64,000 bases of DNA from Bradyrhizobium sp. dw_78. GTDB lineage: Bacteria; Pseudomonadota; Alphaproteobacteria; Rhizobiales; Xanthobacteraceae. Location: the NCBI RefSeq assembly GCF_018449525.1, contig NZ_JAAVUS010000001.1:868001-932000 (forward strand). The letters run 5' to 3'. Positions 24,846 through 33,360 of the stretch are shown here, piece after piece; the stretch's first letter is position 1, and each line of letters starts with the position of its first letter. The notes under the pieces are model-generated. The model saw only the letters and a list, made by a program, of their open reading frames with translations, had not been told where the DNA came from and did no database searches. The translations under genes were made by a program, and so were the position numbers.

Positions 24846-25964
24846 ATGGTTCTCGGTGATCCCGTACCCTGGTTTAGCGCGCCGGTGATCACCGGCGGTT
24901 CTTTCGATCTGCATGTCAGCGCAGGCCGCTGGGTGGTCCTGAGCTTTCTCGGCGAGCCGGGAAATCCGCGGACGATCTCCGAGATCGGCGAACTGGTGCG
25001 CGAGAGCGCAGCATTGAGCGAGCAGCATGTCGTCATCGGCTGCGTTTTGTCCGGCCAACCCGATATCGACAGTCTTGCCGCGATCAGCAGCAGCAGACTG
25101 TTCTTCCTCGCCGACTATGACGGCGCCATCAGCCGGATGTTCGGCGCCGAGGGGATGCCGCGTACGATCGTGCTTGATCCCATGCTGAGATCGATCGCCG
25201 ATATTCCCTGGGACATTCCGCAAGGCCATTCTGAAACCGTTCGCGGCGTTCTGCGCAATCTTCCCGATGTCGATGACTCCGCCGGCGTCCCGATGTTCGC
25301 GCCGGCGCTGATGGTGCCGCGGGTCTTCAGTTTCGATCTCTGCGATTTTCTCGTGCAGTTCCACGACCAGCAGGGCGGCGTCGATTCCGGCTTTCAATAC
25401 GACGTCGGCGGTAAGACCACGACGCTGTCCAATCACCGGCTCAAACGCCGCAAGGATGTGCCCGTCAACGTGCCCGAGGTCCGCGAACTCATCCGCACCC
25501 AGATCGTGCGCCGCGTGATTCCGCAGATCGAGCGTTATTTCCAGTTTCAAGCCACGCGCATGGACCGCTACATCGTCGCCTGTTACGACAGCGAGACCGG
25601 CGGCCATTTCTTCCGCCATCGCGACAACGTCAATGCCGGCGCACAGCACCGCCGCTTTGCGCTCTCGATCAACCTCAACAATGATTTCGAAGGCTGCGAC
25701 CTGATGTTTCCGGAATTCGGCCGCAGGGTGTACCGGCCGTCGGAAGGCGGTGCGCTGGTGTTTTCATGCGGCGCGCTGCATCAGGTGACACCGGCGACCA
25801 AAGGTCGGCGCTACGCGTTCCTGGCGTTTCTTTATGGCGAGGAAGACGCCCAAAAACGCGAAGCCAATAATGCGCGGCTGCATATCACCGAGCAGCAATA
25901 TATCCCCGGACGGGACCGGCTGTTTTCCGAAGACGCGCCGCAGGATCTGACCGCGGTTGCATGA
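24846..25964 (+). CDS. 2OG-Fe(II) oxygenase with N-terminal peroxiredoxin-like domain
   Basis: 372 residues. Residues 1-140 resemble the AhpC/TSA fold (GDPVPWFSAP, then VVLSFLGEPG and IVLDPMLRS), but the peroxidatic Cys position is not Cys. Residues ~180-345 are a prolyl-4-hydroxylase-type double-stranded beta helix. The iron ligands are H258-x-D260 (FFRHRDN) and H312 (GALHQVTP), with the Arg of KGRRYAF binding 2-oxoglutarate. It would hydroxylate a protein or small molecule; the target is unknown. It is a single gene with a perfect CtrA-like site upstream, suggesting a cell-cycle or flagellum-linked role. Confidence 0.83.
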   Translation: MVLGDPVPWFSAPVITGGSFDLHVSAGRWVVLSFLGEPGNPRTISEIGELVRESAALSEQHVVIGCVLSGQPDIDSLAAISSSRLFFLADYDGAISRMFGAEGMPRTIVLDPMLRSIADIPWDIPQGHSETVRGVLRNLPDVDDSAGVPMFAPALMVPRVFSFDLCDFLVQFHDQQGGVDSGFQYDVGGKTTTLSNHRLKRRKDVPVNVPEVRELIRTQIVRRVIPQIERYFQFQATRMDRYIVACYDSETGGHFFRHRDNVNAGAQHRRFALSINLNNDFEGCDLMFPEFGRRVYRPSEGGALVFSCGALHQVTPATKGRRYAFLAFLYGEEDAQKREANNARLHITEQQYIPGRDRLFSEDAPQDLTAVA

Positions 25965-26011
25965 CCGGAGCCGGTTACGGCGTTTTCGAGCGAAAGCCGG
26001 CCGGACCCTGT

Positions 26012-26338
26012 CTACCGCGTGATGATGCCGAGCGAATCTTCGCGCGATCCCAGGCCTGAACCGGGAAAGCCGATCGGCCTTCCGTTAAGCGATGTGCCGA
26101 CTTTTCCGGTTTGGCCGATGCTGCCATCGGAGTTAACGCCTCGTTGCAGGTCGCGGGAATGCGCGGCTGATCCGGTCGTGACGGAACGGCTATCGGTCGC
26201 CGTCGTACCGCCGGTCCCTTGATGCGCGTCGCTGGAAGCCGGTCCGGTGGAAACGCCGACGCCAGCCGTTTGGGCAAGGGCAGGGGGTGCGACGGTCATG
26301 AGAGCGATGATCAAGTATGCGAATTTTTGTTGGGCCAT
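26012..26338 (-). CDS. Small secreted protein of unknown function
   Basis: 108 residues from ATG 26338. Signal peptide is residues 1-22 (FAYLIIALMTVAPPALAQ). The mature chain is Gly/Ser/Thr-rich with little predicted structure. It matches the style of short periplasmic proteins frequent in Bradyrhizobium but no domain is recognised. Stand-alone gene. Confidence 0.55.
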   Translation of the reverse strand: MAQQKFAYLIIALMTVAPPALAQTAGVGVSTGPASSDAHQGTGGTTATDSRSVTTGSAAHSRDLQRGVNSDGSIGQTGKVGTSLNGRPIGFPGSGLGSREDSLGIITR

Positions 26339-26633
26339 GTTCCGCTCCACTTCTATGAAGCGATAATTCAATCGGGGCCATCATGGTTCCGAATCCGGTG
26401 CGTGGAACGGCACGGAGATATGTGTGGCCCGCGGAATTGGGTGGGTGTCGCGTCGGGCGGAACATTGTTTGCGAGCCGCTCATCACAGCATAGTCATCGT
26501 GCTCAATTCACATGTGTGAAATCGCTCACATATCGCCGCCCGCCTGGGCTGTATGGTCGTATGCCGTCTGAGATACGATCATATACGACGCTGCGGATCA
26601 TCACCGAAAGTGCGTCCGGATTGGTGTGTTGCA

Positions 26634-26960
26634 ATGGCAGGGGTGCCCGAATCGTCAAGTGAATGCCCTCGCTGCGGGCGGTTGCGCGAGATCCTGACCG
26701 TGAAATTTAGATGGTCGGGAACGACCATGGTTTATATCTGCCCGAATTGCGCTGCGACACAGAAGGACGCCAGCGTGGCTGACGGAGGCGTGAGAGAGCG
26801 GCAGGAGACTGCTCTGGATGGATGCGCGAACTCCGAGACCACCGCGAAACGCAATTCTCACCCGCGGCGTTTTCTCAGGAAAATAATCGCCGCGATTGCG
26901 ACAAGCCCGGCGCCCAACAGGGCATCGAACCGAATATCTTCGCGGGATATCCCGCCATAG
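26634..26960 (+). CDS. Small zinc-ribbon protein
   Basis: 108 residues from ATG 26634. Two CxxC knuckles 24 residues apart (CPRCG and CPNCA, with VKFRW between) form a likely zinc ribbon. The C-terminal half is basic and unstructured, and its last third overlaps a minus-strand membrane ORF, so the real gene may be shorter. Function is unknown. Confidence 0.45.
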   Translation: MAGVPESSSECPRCGRLREILTVKFRWSGTTMVYICPNCAATQKDASVADGGVRERQETALDGCANSETTAKRNSHPRRFLRKIIAAIATSPAPNRASNRISSRDIPP

Positions 26961-27052
26961 ATGTGGACGATATGCCGAAGGATGGCCGCCGCCACCACGG
27001 CCGCGATTAATATCGCAAAAACATGCCTGAGCCGAAAAGCAAGTGGGTCCAT
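26858..27052 (-). CDS. Possible small membrane protein
   Basis: 64 residues from ATG 27052. It has two hydrophobic stretches (HVFAILIAAVVAAAIL and LLGAGLVAIAAIIFL) and a basic RKRRG end, an inner-membrane hairpin topology. It overlaps the zinc-ribbon gene by ~100 bp on the opposite strand. The longer upstream frame to 27313 looks non-coding. Confidence 0.38.
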   Translation of the reverse strand: MDPLAFRLRHVFAILIAAVVAAAILRHIVHIYGGISREDIRFDALLGAGLVAIAAIIFLRKRRG

Positions 27053-27258
27053 CGCGCAACTGCCTGGCGTTGGATCGCGCCGCGGTTTTGGCTGTTTTCG
27101 ATCCTGCCCCGCCAAGAATATCGTGACTTTGGCACATGCGATAGCTCCTGCCGGCGGCAGAGACGCTGCGTGATCGTCGATCAGGACGAAGACAGGCGGA
27201 ATCCAAGGACAGGCGGCCCCAACTGGAATGTCCCGCCAAGCTGCGGCGGCCGGCGCGG

Positions 27259-27298
27259 TTTCGAGCGGGGTTGAACCGGTTTGCGTGAAGAAAACGCC
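27259..27298 (+). repeat. Dispersed repeat copy, TTTCGAGCGG...GTGAAGAAAACGC
   Basis: The pattern runs TTTCGAGCGG, a short variable gap, ACCGGTTTGCGTG, AAGAAAACGC. It matches 28907-28953 directly and 57371-57418 in inverted orientation. This is a non-coding repeat typical of the Bradyrhizobium group. Confidence 0.65.
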
Positions 27299-27609
27299 TA
27301 GCCGGGACGTCATGGAACATCACGCAGGCATTATTGGAATTTGCCGGTGTGTATGGCTATCTGACGGAAGTCGCGGAATTCAATGTGTCCGCGCTTACCC
27401 CAGGTGCTTCTATCCGTTAGGTCTCAACCTCCGATGAATGACGAATGCTCAAGCAGCGCCAGACGCATAGAACACATGCGTCGTGTGCTCTCTGAACATC
27501 GGCATAAATCCGCTATCGGAGCAGCGAACATTAATCGCCTGAAGTGTCGGCACACTTTTCTCGCGCAGATCATGGGCGGCGACTGTTCATGATCGAGCCA
27601 CCGTCATCC

Positions 27610-27643
27610 GATCGAGCCGTTCATTCGATCAAGCCATTCATTC
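27610..27643 (+). repeat. 17-bp tandem duplication upstream of the MFS gene
   Basis: Two units, GATCGAGCCGTTCATTC (27610-27626) and GATCAAGCCATTCATTC (27627-27643), are followed by a third partial GATCA. It ends 51 bp before the MFS start, so it could be an operator pair. Confidence 0.7.
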
Positions 27644-27694
27644 GATCAGGACTTGGCACGCTCGAAATCGGCAATCCAAGAACTCGGGAAAGAT

Positions 27695-28897
27695 ATGGAA
27701 AAGCAGAATGCCGCCCCTGATGGGATCGGCCTTGTCCTGTTCGCGTTGGCCATGGGCGGCTTTGCGATCGGCACCACTGAATTCGCAACCATGAGCCTGT
27801 TACCCTATTTTGCGCCCGATCTGCGGATTGATCAGCCGACCGCCGGAAACGTCATCAGCATGTATGCGCTGGGCGTGGTGATCGGTGCGCCGGTGCTGGC
27901 CGTGCTGACGGCGCGCCTGGCGCGCCGCAATGTCCTGCTTTTGCTGATGGCCATGTTCGCCGTTGGCAACGCACTGAGCGCATTCGCGCCCAGCTACCAC
28001 TGGATGCTGGTGTTCCGTTTCCTGAGCGGCTTTCCGCACGGTGCCTATTTTGGCACGGCGGCAATGATGGCGGCGTCGCTGGTGCCGCTCCACAAGCGGA
28101 CCCAGGCGATCGGCAAGGTGTTCCTTGGCCTGACGGTTGCGACCGTGATCGGTGTTCCGCTCGCGAACTGGCTGGGACAGGCGGTCGGCTGGCGCTGGAG
28201 CTTCGGCGTCGTCGCAGCGCTTGCCATCGCTGCTTTTTCGATGGTGGCGTGGTTCGCACCCGTCGATCAACCAGCCCCGAAGGCAAGCCCATTGGGTGAA
28301 CTGGACGCCCTGACGCGGAGCCAGGTCTGGTTCACGCTCGCGATCGGCGCTGTCGGCTTTGGTGGCCTGTTTGCGGTTTACACCTACACGGCGACGACGC
28401 TGATGGAGGTGACGCATGTTTCGCCCACCTTCGTACCGCTGGTGTTGTCAGCGTTCGGACTCGGCCTGACCATCGGCAATATTGTCGTGCCGCGGGTCGC
28501 CGATCGCGCCATCATGCCGACGGCGGGCGGCCTGCTGATCTGGACTGCAGCCGCGTTGGCCTTGTTCCCGTGGGCAGCGTTGAACATCTGGACCGTGACG
28601 GTCGATGCCTTTCTTATCGGTTTGAGCGGAGCTCTCGCGACCGTGCTGCAGACGCGGCTGATGGATGTGTCCGGCAAAGCCCAGGCCCTTCCGGCTGCGC
28701 TCAACCATTCGGCTTTCAACGCCGCAAATGCGCTTGGACCCTGGCTCGGCGGCCTCGCTATCTCTGCCGGCTATGGATGGACATCGACGGGATGGGTCGG
28801 CTGCGGCCTGGCCCTGGCGGGATTTGCAATATGGCTGCTGGCGGTCGCTGCCGACAACAAAAGTGATCGAAGCGCGCCGCGATCCGCGGATGCATGA
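27695..28897 (+). CDS. MFS transporter, AraJ/drug-efflux type
   Basis: 400 residues from ATG 27695 (ribosome site GGGAAAG); a TTG at 27653 is less likely. Twelve hydrophobic segments are discernible. GTTEFATMSLLPYFAPDL in helix 1-2 and RFLSGFPHGAYFG in helix 4 are hallmarks of the DHA1 sugar/drug efflux branch (AraJ, YdhP, PbuE relatives). It exports small molecules by proton antiport across the inner membrane. No regulator is adjacent. Substrate is unknown. Confidence 0.88.
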   Translation: MEKQNAAPDGIGLVLFALAMGGFAIGTTEFATMSLLPYFAPDLRIDQPTAGNVISMYALGVVIGAPVLAVLTARLARRNVLLLLMAMFAVGNALSAFAPSYHWMLVFRFLSGFPHGAYFGTAAMMAASLVPLHKRTQAIGKVFLGLTVATVIGVPLANWLGQAVGWRWSFGVVAALAIAAFSMVAWFAPVDQPAPKASPLGELDALTRSQVWFTLAIGAVGFGGLFAVYTYTATTLMEVTHVSPTFVPLVLSAFGLGLTIGNIVVPRVADRAIMPTAGGLLIWTAAALALFPWAALNIWTVTVDAFLIGLSGALATVLQTRLMDVSGKAQALPAALNHSAFNAANALGPWLGGLAISAGYGWTSTGWVGCGLALAGFAIWLLAVAADNKSDRSAPRSADA

Positions 28898-28906
28898 ACA
28901 GCTATA

Positions 28907-28953
28907 GCGGTTTCAAGCGAAGTAGATACCGGTTCGCGTGAGGAAAACGCGTC
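28907..28953 (+). repeat. Dispersed repeat copy, TTTCAAGCGAAG...GTGAGGAAAACGCGTC
   Basis: A second direct copy of the element at 27259-27298, 10 bp after the MFS stop, with a longer match to the inverted copy at 57371-57418. It may mark the end of the MFS transcript. Confidence 0.7.
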
Positions 28954-29004
28954 AAACAAAGAATACAGAGCTTCGGTTCTGATCCAATCAGAACCGAAAA
29001 AACT

Positions 29005-29169
29005 CTAGAACAGCCGGCCCTGGTGTCTAACGGGATCGTAGGGACCTTGCGACGCCAGTCTCAGCAAGTATCTGACCCTGCGCCGCCTGGAAATATGGGA
29101 TCGCCAGCCGAAGCCGACAGCAATGCCGCCAGCAAGCCCGATCAGGAAAACTGCGAGAGTGCCAGACAT
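29005..29169 (-). CDS. Possible small single-pass membrane protein
   Basis: 54 residues from ATG 29169: one transmembrane helix (LAVFLIGLAGGIAVGFGW) then a strongly basic tail (SRRRRVRYLLRL). The ribosome site is poor. Similar short ORFs occur as hypothetical proteins in this group. Confidence 0.35.
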   Translation of the reverse strand: MSGTLAVFLIGLAGGIAVGFGWRSHISRRRRVRYLLRLASQGPYDPVRHQGRLF

Positions 29170-29582
29170 TGTACAGACCGCCGTTCTGCAATTTGGCAAC
29201 GACAAAGCTTCCTCAATTGTCTCAACAATTCCCAGCCCATTCTGGCGGCACAGCCGCTCATTCGCGGTGCAATTCCTTCGCGATGTTTAACATGATACCG
29301 GCGTGTTCAGGCGCGTGAGACGATGCCGTGCAGCTTCTTCGGTGCGCCTCGGCTTCCCGCTGCGGCTTCTTTCGGTTCTAGGCCCTCGCCCCCATCCTCG
29401 CAAACATTGGCGGGATCGCCATGTTCTTCAAAAAAGTCACGGCCTCCGTCAGGGGAGCTAACGGAGGCCGCGTAGAACATCTCACTGCGCCTAGGTTCGC
29501 GGGCGAGATGTGGGAGCTCGGTGCGTATCTGCTTATTCGGTCATGATCTCGAAACCGGTTCCTGTCTTTTGCATCATGCCGG
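29170..29582. other. 413-bp intergenic region downstream of flgH
   Basis: No gene seen. Its only clear feature is the minus-strand terminator at 29430-29470. Confidence 0.55.
29430..29470 (-). terminator. Intrinsic terminator of the flgFGAH operon
   Basis: Read on the minus strand, a perfect 10-bp stem (CGGCCTCCGT / ACGGAGGCCG, 29440-29470) with an 11-nt loop is followed by ACTTTTTTG. It lies 113 bp past the flgH stop and closes the four-gene operon. Confidence 0.85.
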
Positions 29583-30335
29583 CTAGAACGGCAGCAGCAC
29601 GTCCATTACCTGCTGGCCGTAACGCTGCTGCTGAATGTCGGTAATCTGGCCGTGACCGCCATAGGCGATCCGCGCCTGCGCGATCTTGCTGGAGTCGATG
29701 GTGTTGTCGCTTTGGATGTCCTCGGGGCGAACGATGCCGGCGACGATCAGTTCGCGCATTTCGAAATTGACGCGAATCTCCTGCTTGCCTTCGACCACCA
29801 TGTTGCCGTTCGGCAGGATCTGGGTGACAACGGCGGCGATGTTTGTGGTGAGGCTTTCCTGGCGCTGGATCGTTCCCTTGCCGTCGCTGGTGGAGGTGGC
29901 GTCGGCGGTCAGCAGGCGTCCGGGCAGGGCCGTGTTCTTCCCGGCCAGGAGGTTGGCTCCCAGAAAATTGGTAATGCCGGAATCTTCGGTGACGGTACGG
30001 CTGCGCTGGGTCTCGTTGGCGAAATTGGCCTGGTCGGTGATGTTGACGGTGACGGTCAGGAGGTCGCCGATCTGGTGCGCGCGCTGGTCCTTGAAGAACG
30101 ACCGCGACCCGTTCCGCCACAGCGAGTTGGCGTTGTAGGAAACCGCTTCCGGCTTCGGCATCGGCATCTGCACCGGCTTGTAGCCGGGTTGTGCCGTCGG
30201 GTTTTCGATCGCCGAGAGTTTCGGCTGTTCGCCGATTTGCGAAAGACGGTCGATCGACGAACAGCCGCCCGCGAAGCTGACGATGCTCAGCATGGTGCTC
30301 GTAAGCGCGGCCCGACGGATACTTGAAAAGTACAT
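29583..30335 (-). CDS. flgH: Flagellar L-ring lipoprotein FlgH
   Basis: 250 residues. The lipobox FAGGCSS near residue 25 marks lipid attachment. SLWRNGSRSFFKDQRAHQIG and GKGTIQRQESLTTNIAA are characteristic of FlgH. It assembles the L ring in the outer membrane around the distal rod. It starts 5 bp after flgA and is the last gene of flgF-flgG-flgA-flgH. Confidence 0.96.
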   Translation of the reverse strand: MYFSSIRRAALTSTMLSIVSFAGGCSSIDRLSQIGEQPKLSAIENPTAQPGYKPVQMPMPKPEAVSYNANSLWRNGSRSFFKDQRAHQIGDLLTVTVNITDQANFANETQRSRTVTEDSGITNFLGANLLAGKNTALPGRLLTADATSTSDGKGTIQRQESLTTNIAAVVTQILPNGNMVVEGKQEIRVNFEMRELIVAGIVRPEDIQSDNTIDSSKIAQARIAYGGHGQITDIQQQRYGQQVMDVLLPF

Positions 30336-30340
30336 GAACC

Positions 30341-31405
30341 TTACTCGGCGTTTGCAGCGGCTGGCGAACTATTGCTGGCGGCGACCGAGACCGGTGCGGT
30401 CTCCATCGATCCGACGGTGGTGGAGGTATCCGGAAGACGGGGCGCCGCGATCGAAACCGCGACCTGATCGCGGCCGACCACGGTGCCGGAGATCGTGCGC
30501 TGGGATTGCAGGTTGAGCACGCTGACCACGTCGCCCTCGGTGCCGTTCTCCAGAGCCTTGCCGCGAATGGTCAAATAGAGACCGCTGGTCTGGTAGATCA
30601 GGGTGACATTGTCGTCGCGCTGCACCAGGTCCGGCTTGGCGAGGTCGGCGGTCCGCAAGGCCTGGCCGGCACGCAGCGGCCGCCGCATCTGCATGCCGAT
30701 CGCGGCGGTGCGTGTGGCGGCGTCGCTGCCGACCTCGGCTTTCGGGCGGCGTTCGATCGTCACGTCGGAGGATTTCAACAGCTCGTTGCGCTCGACATTG
30801 CGCGTCAGCACGGCGGCATCGATGGTTTCAATCGCGATACCGGTAAACCGCAATTTTTCTGACGGGGAATTGTTCTCGCTGCCGATCTCGAAACTGACAT
30901 CGAAGCGGCCGCTGCGTGGTTCGAACCGGGTCCCGACCGGCTGCAGGGTGCCGGTGTAGGAGGCTTCAAGCTGGATATCTTGCAGGTCGCGGTCGAATGT
31001 CAGTGTCAGGTTGGCGGCATCGCCGAGGCCGCTGCGATGTTCCAGCGCGTGGGCGACCTGCAACTGGATGTCCTTGGCCTCGATCGCGCGTGACAGCCGG
31101 GTCACGGAGACCGCCTTGATGTCCCTGGTCTCGACGCCGATCACTTGATGCGCCTGCAACGCGGTAAGCACCTGCACGGTCGGCAGCGAGCCGGTGGTGC
31201 CGAGGTCGGGCGCGCGATAGATCGCGATCTGCGCGGCCGGGCCGGCGTTGTCGATGACGTCGCCGATCCGCACGACGTCGCTGGTCACGGTGACGTCGGC
31301 GCGCAGCACCGGAGCTGCGATGGTGTCCCCGCTGCTCTGGGCGAATGCGCTTGCCGAGGCGGCCGCGAGCAGGGCGGTTGCGAGCAGAAGGCGGCGGACG
31401 ATCAT
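30341..31405 (-). CDS. flgA: Flagellar P-ring assembly chaperone FlgA
   Basis: 354 residues, longer than E. coli FlgA (219) because of an extra N-terminal ~130 residues, as seen in other alphaproteobacteria. Signal peptide is residues 1-22. The C-terminal SAF domain carries VLTRNVERNELLKSSDV, MQMRRPLRAGQALRTADL and VVSVLNLQSQRTISG. It is a periplasmic chaperone for FlgI. It lies 11 bp after flgG. Confidence 0.93.
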   Translation of the reverse strand: MIVRRLLLATALLAAASASAFAQSSGDTIAAPVLRADVTVTSDVVRIGDVIDNAGPAAQIAIYRAPDLGTTGSLPTVQVLTALQAHQVIGVETRDIKAVSVTRLSRAIEAKDIQLQVAHALEHRSGLGDAANLTLTFDRDLQDIQLEASYTGTLQPVGTRFEPRSGRFDVSFEIGSENNSPSEKLRFTGIAIETIDAAVLTRNVERNELLKSSDVTIERRPKAEVGSDAATRTAAIGMQMRRPLRAGQALRTADLAKPDLVQRDDNVTLIYQTSGLYLTIRGKALENGTEGDVVSVLNLQSQRTISGTVVGRDQVAVSIAAPRLPDTSTTVGSMETAPVSVAASNSSPAAANAE

Positions 31406-31416
31406 GATCAGCTCCT

Positions 31417-32205
31417 TTACCGGAACAGCGCTGCGGTGGTTTGCAGCATCTCGTCGGCCGCGCTGATCACCTTGGAGTTCATCTCGTAGGCGCGCTGTGC
31501 CGCGATCATGTTGGACATTTCGGAGACCACGTCGACATTGGCCTGTTCGAGGCTGCCCTGGGTGATGGAGCCGTAGCCTTCGGCGTTGGCGAGGCCGTCC
31601 TGCGGCGGCCCCGACGCTGGCGTCTCCTGGAACAGGTTGTTGCCGACCGGCAGCAGGCCGGCCTTGTTGACGAAGCGGGTGAGGTCGAGCGTACCGATGA
31701 TCGTCGAAGTGGTTGATCCCGGCTGCGTCACCGACACCTGGCCTTGGGGGCTGACCGTCAGGCCCGAGGAGTTTTGCGGGATCGTGATCTGAGGCTGCAC
31801 CAGATTACCCTGGGCATTGACGATGCGGCCCTGGTTGTCCATCTGGAACGTGCCGTCTCTGGTATATTGAAACGTGCCGTCCGGCATCAGGATCTTGAAG
31901 AAGCCTTCGCCGGTGACCGCGAGATCGAGATCGTTGCCGGTTTGCGACAGCGTGCCCTGTGTCATCGACCTCGGCGTGCCGACGGTCTTGACGCCGCCGC
32001 CGATATCGATGCCGATCGGCAGGATGGTGCCCTGATCGGAAGATTGCGCGCCGACCCGGCGGACGTGCTGGTAGATCAGATCCTGAAACGCGGCGGTCTG
32101 TTTCTTGTAGCCGGTGGTCTGCATGTTCGCGATGTTGTTCGCGATGACCTGGACGCTGAGTTCCTGGGCCGCCATCCCGGTCGCAGCAGTTTGAAGCGCT
32201 TGCAT
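31417..32205 (-). CDS. flgG: Flagellar distal rod protein FlgG
   Basis: 262 residues, the standard FlgG length. The N-terminal ELSVQVIANNIANMQTTGYK is the flagellar rod family signature. The C-terminal VSEMSNMIAAQRAYEMNSK and the specific LALTGEGFF-like LAVTGEGFFKI support FlgG over FlgF. It is the 24-nm distal rod component, exported without a cleaved signal. It is second in the operon, 25 bp after flgF. Confidence 0.97.
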   Translation of the reverse strand: MQALQTAATGMAAQELSVQVIANNIANMQTTGYKKQTAAFQDLIYQHVRRVGAQSSDQGTILPIGIDIGGGVKTVGTPRSMTQGTLSQTGNDLDLAVTGEGFFKILMPDGTFQYTRDGTFQMDNQGRIVNAQGNLVQPQITIPQNSSGLTVSPQGQVSVTQPGSTTSTIIGTLDLTRFVNKAGLLPVGNNLFQETPASGPPQDGLANAEGYGSITQGSLEQANVDVVSEMSNMIAAQRAYEMNSKVISAADEMLQTTAALFR

Positions 32206-32230
32206 GGTGTATCTCCCGAATGGCCTTTAG

Positions 32231-32992
32231 TTAGGACGGAACGTCCGCGAGTTTTTCGATCGCCGATTTGTGCAGGTCGCTTTCCTGTTGCAGCAGCGTC
32301 GCGACCTGCGTGTAGGCCCGCGTCACTTCGATCATGCGACTCATCTCCGCGACCGCATTGACGTTGGACTTTTCGATGTAACCCTGTTGCACCAGCGACC
32401 TGGTATCGGCCTGGGCTGCGCCTTCGCCGGCCGAATAGAGGTTCGAGCCCTCCTTCAACAGCCGCTGGGCGTCGGCGAAGCTCACGAGGCGAAGTTTCCC
32501 GCGCAGCGAATCGGTCCGGCTGGTGCCTTCCACCACGCTGACGGTGCCGTCGGGTGCGATGTTGATGTCGTGATCGGTCGCCTGAAAGACGATCGGCCCG
32601 GAGGTGCCGAGCACCTGATCGCCGTTGGCCGTCACAAGCTGGCCCTGGTTGTTGAGTTGGAGCCCGCCGTCGCGGGTATAGCGCTCGCCGGCCGCCGTCT
32701 GCACCACCAGGAAGCCGTTGCCGTCGATGGCGACATCGAGCGGATTCTTGGTTTGCTCGGTGGCGCCTTGCGACAGATCGCGATAGGTGCCGTTGTCCTG
32801 GACATAGCTGAGCCGGCGGTCGCGGCCGATGAAATTGTCTTCATGCGCGACCGGCATCAGATATTCCTGGAACAGCGACTGATCGGCCTTGAAACCTGCA
32901 GTGTTGACGTTGGCGATGTTGTTGGCGACGACATCGAGCTGCCGCTCGAGCACCGTCTGCCGCGAAAGTCCGATGAGAAGCGCGTTCTCCAT
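32231..32992 (-). CDS. flgF: Flagellar proximal rod protein FlgF
   Basis: 253 residues from ATG 32992 (MENALLIGLSRQTVLERQ), preceded by GGGGAG. The open frame continues upstream to 33094 but that part is not family-like. The rod signature NIANVNTAGFK and the C-terminal AEMSRMIEVTRAYTQ are present. It is the first gene of flgF-flgG-flgA-flgH, divergent from fliL. Confidence 0.95.
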   Translation of the reverse strand: MENALLIGLSRQTVLERQLDVVANNIANVNTAGFKADQSLFQEYLMPVAHEDNFIGRDRRLSYVQDNGTYRDLSQGATEQTKNPLDVAIDGNGFLVVQTAAGERYTRDGGLQLNNQGQLVTANGDQVLGTSGPIVFQATDHDINIAPDGTVSVVEGTSRTDSLRGKLRLVSFADAQRLLKEGSNLYSAGEGAAQADTRSLVQQGYIEKSNVNAVAEMSRMIEVTRAYTQVATLLQQESDLHKSAIEKLADVPS

Positions 32993-33360
32993 CGATGGTT
33001 CTCCCCTCAAGTGACCCGCAGGCGGCCCTCCCAGGCCGGTCTGCGAATGTTGCGAACCACAGGCTCTCCCAAGCCGCGGTTCGCTAACAGACACAGCGAA
33101 ACCCGTGCCAGTTCTGAAAACGTATGTTTTATAATGGGTTAAGTGCTACGCAGGGGGCGCCGCAGGGCGGCAGAAAGGTCTTGTTGACCATATTTACTCG
33201 GCAGTTTTTTCCTACCGGCCGGACAAACGAAAGGTTCCGTTAACCATTATTATCTTAGCGTCCGCATCGTGAGAGCGCATTTGCGCTGGCGGCATTGTAT
33301 CGCGTCCCAAGTCTGTCCGGCGGCATCGACTTCATTTGCGAAACGGGACCGGGCGGGGCA
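32993..33360. promoter_or_regulatory. flgF / fliL divergent promoter region
   Basis: 368 bp. It contains a TATAAT hexamer at 33130-33135 without a convincing -35, and a CtrA half-site TTAACCAT at 33240-33247. No gene seen. Confidence 0.6.
33240..33247 (+). promoter_or_regulatory. CtrA half-site TTAACCAT before fliL
   Basis: An exact TTAACCAT 113 bp before fliL. The expected upstream TTAA is GAAA, so this is a half-site only. Caulobacter fliLM is a CtrA target, which supports it. Confidence 0.4.

Larger units (their letters stand above)
27053..27694. other. 642-bp stretch without a convincing gene
   Basis: It holds a copy of the dispersed repeat (27259-27298) and a 17-bp tandem duplication (27610-27643). 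Short open frames are present (for example 27434-27592) but have no ribosome site or recognisable composition. The MFS promoter should lie in the last part. Confidence 0.5.

Noticed and set aside
33112..33135. Sigma-70-like promoter with TATAAT at 33130
   Set aside because: No -35 element lies at 16-18 bp, so a housekeeping promoter is not supported.
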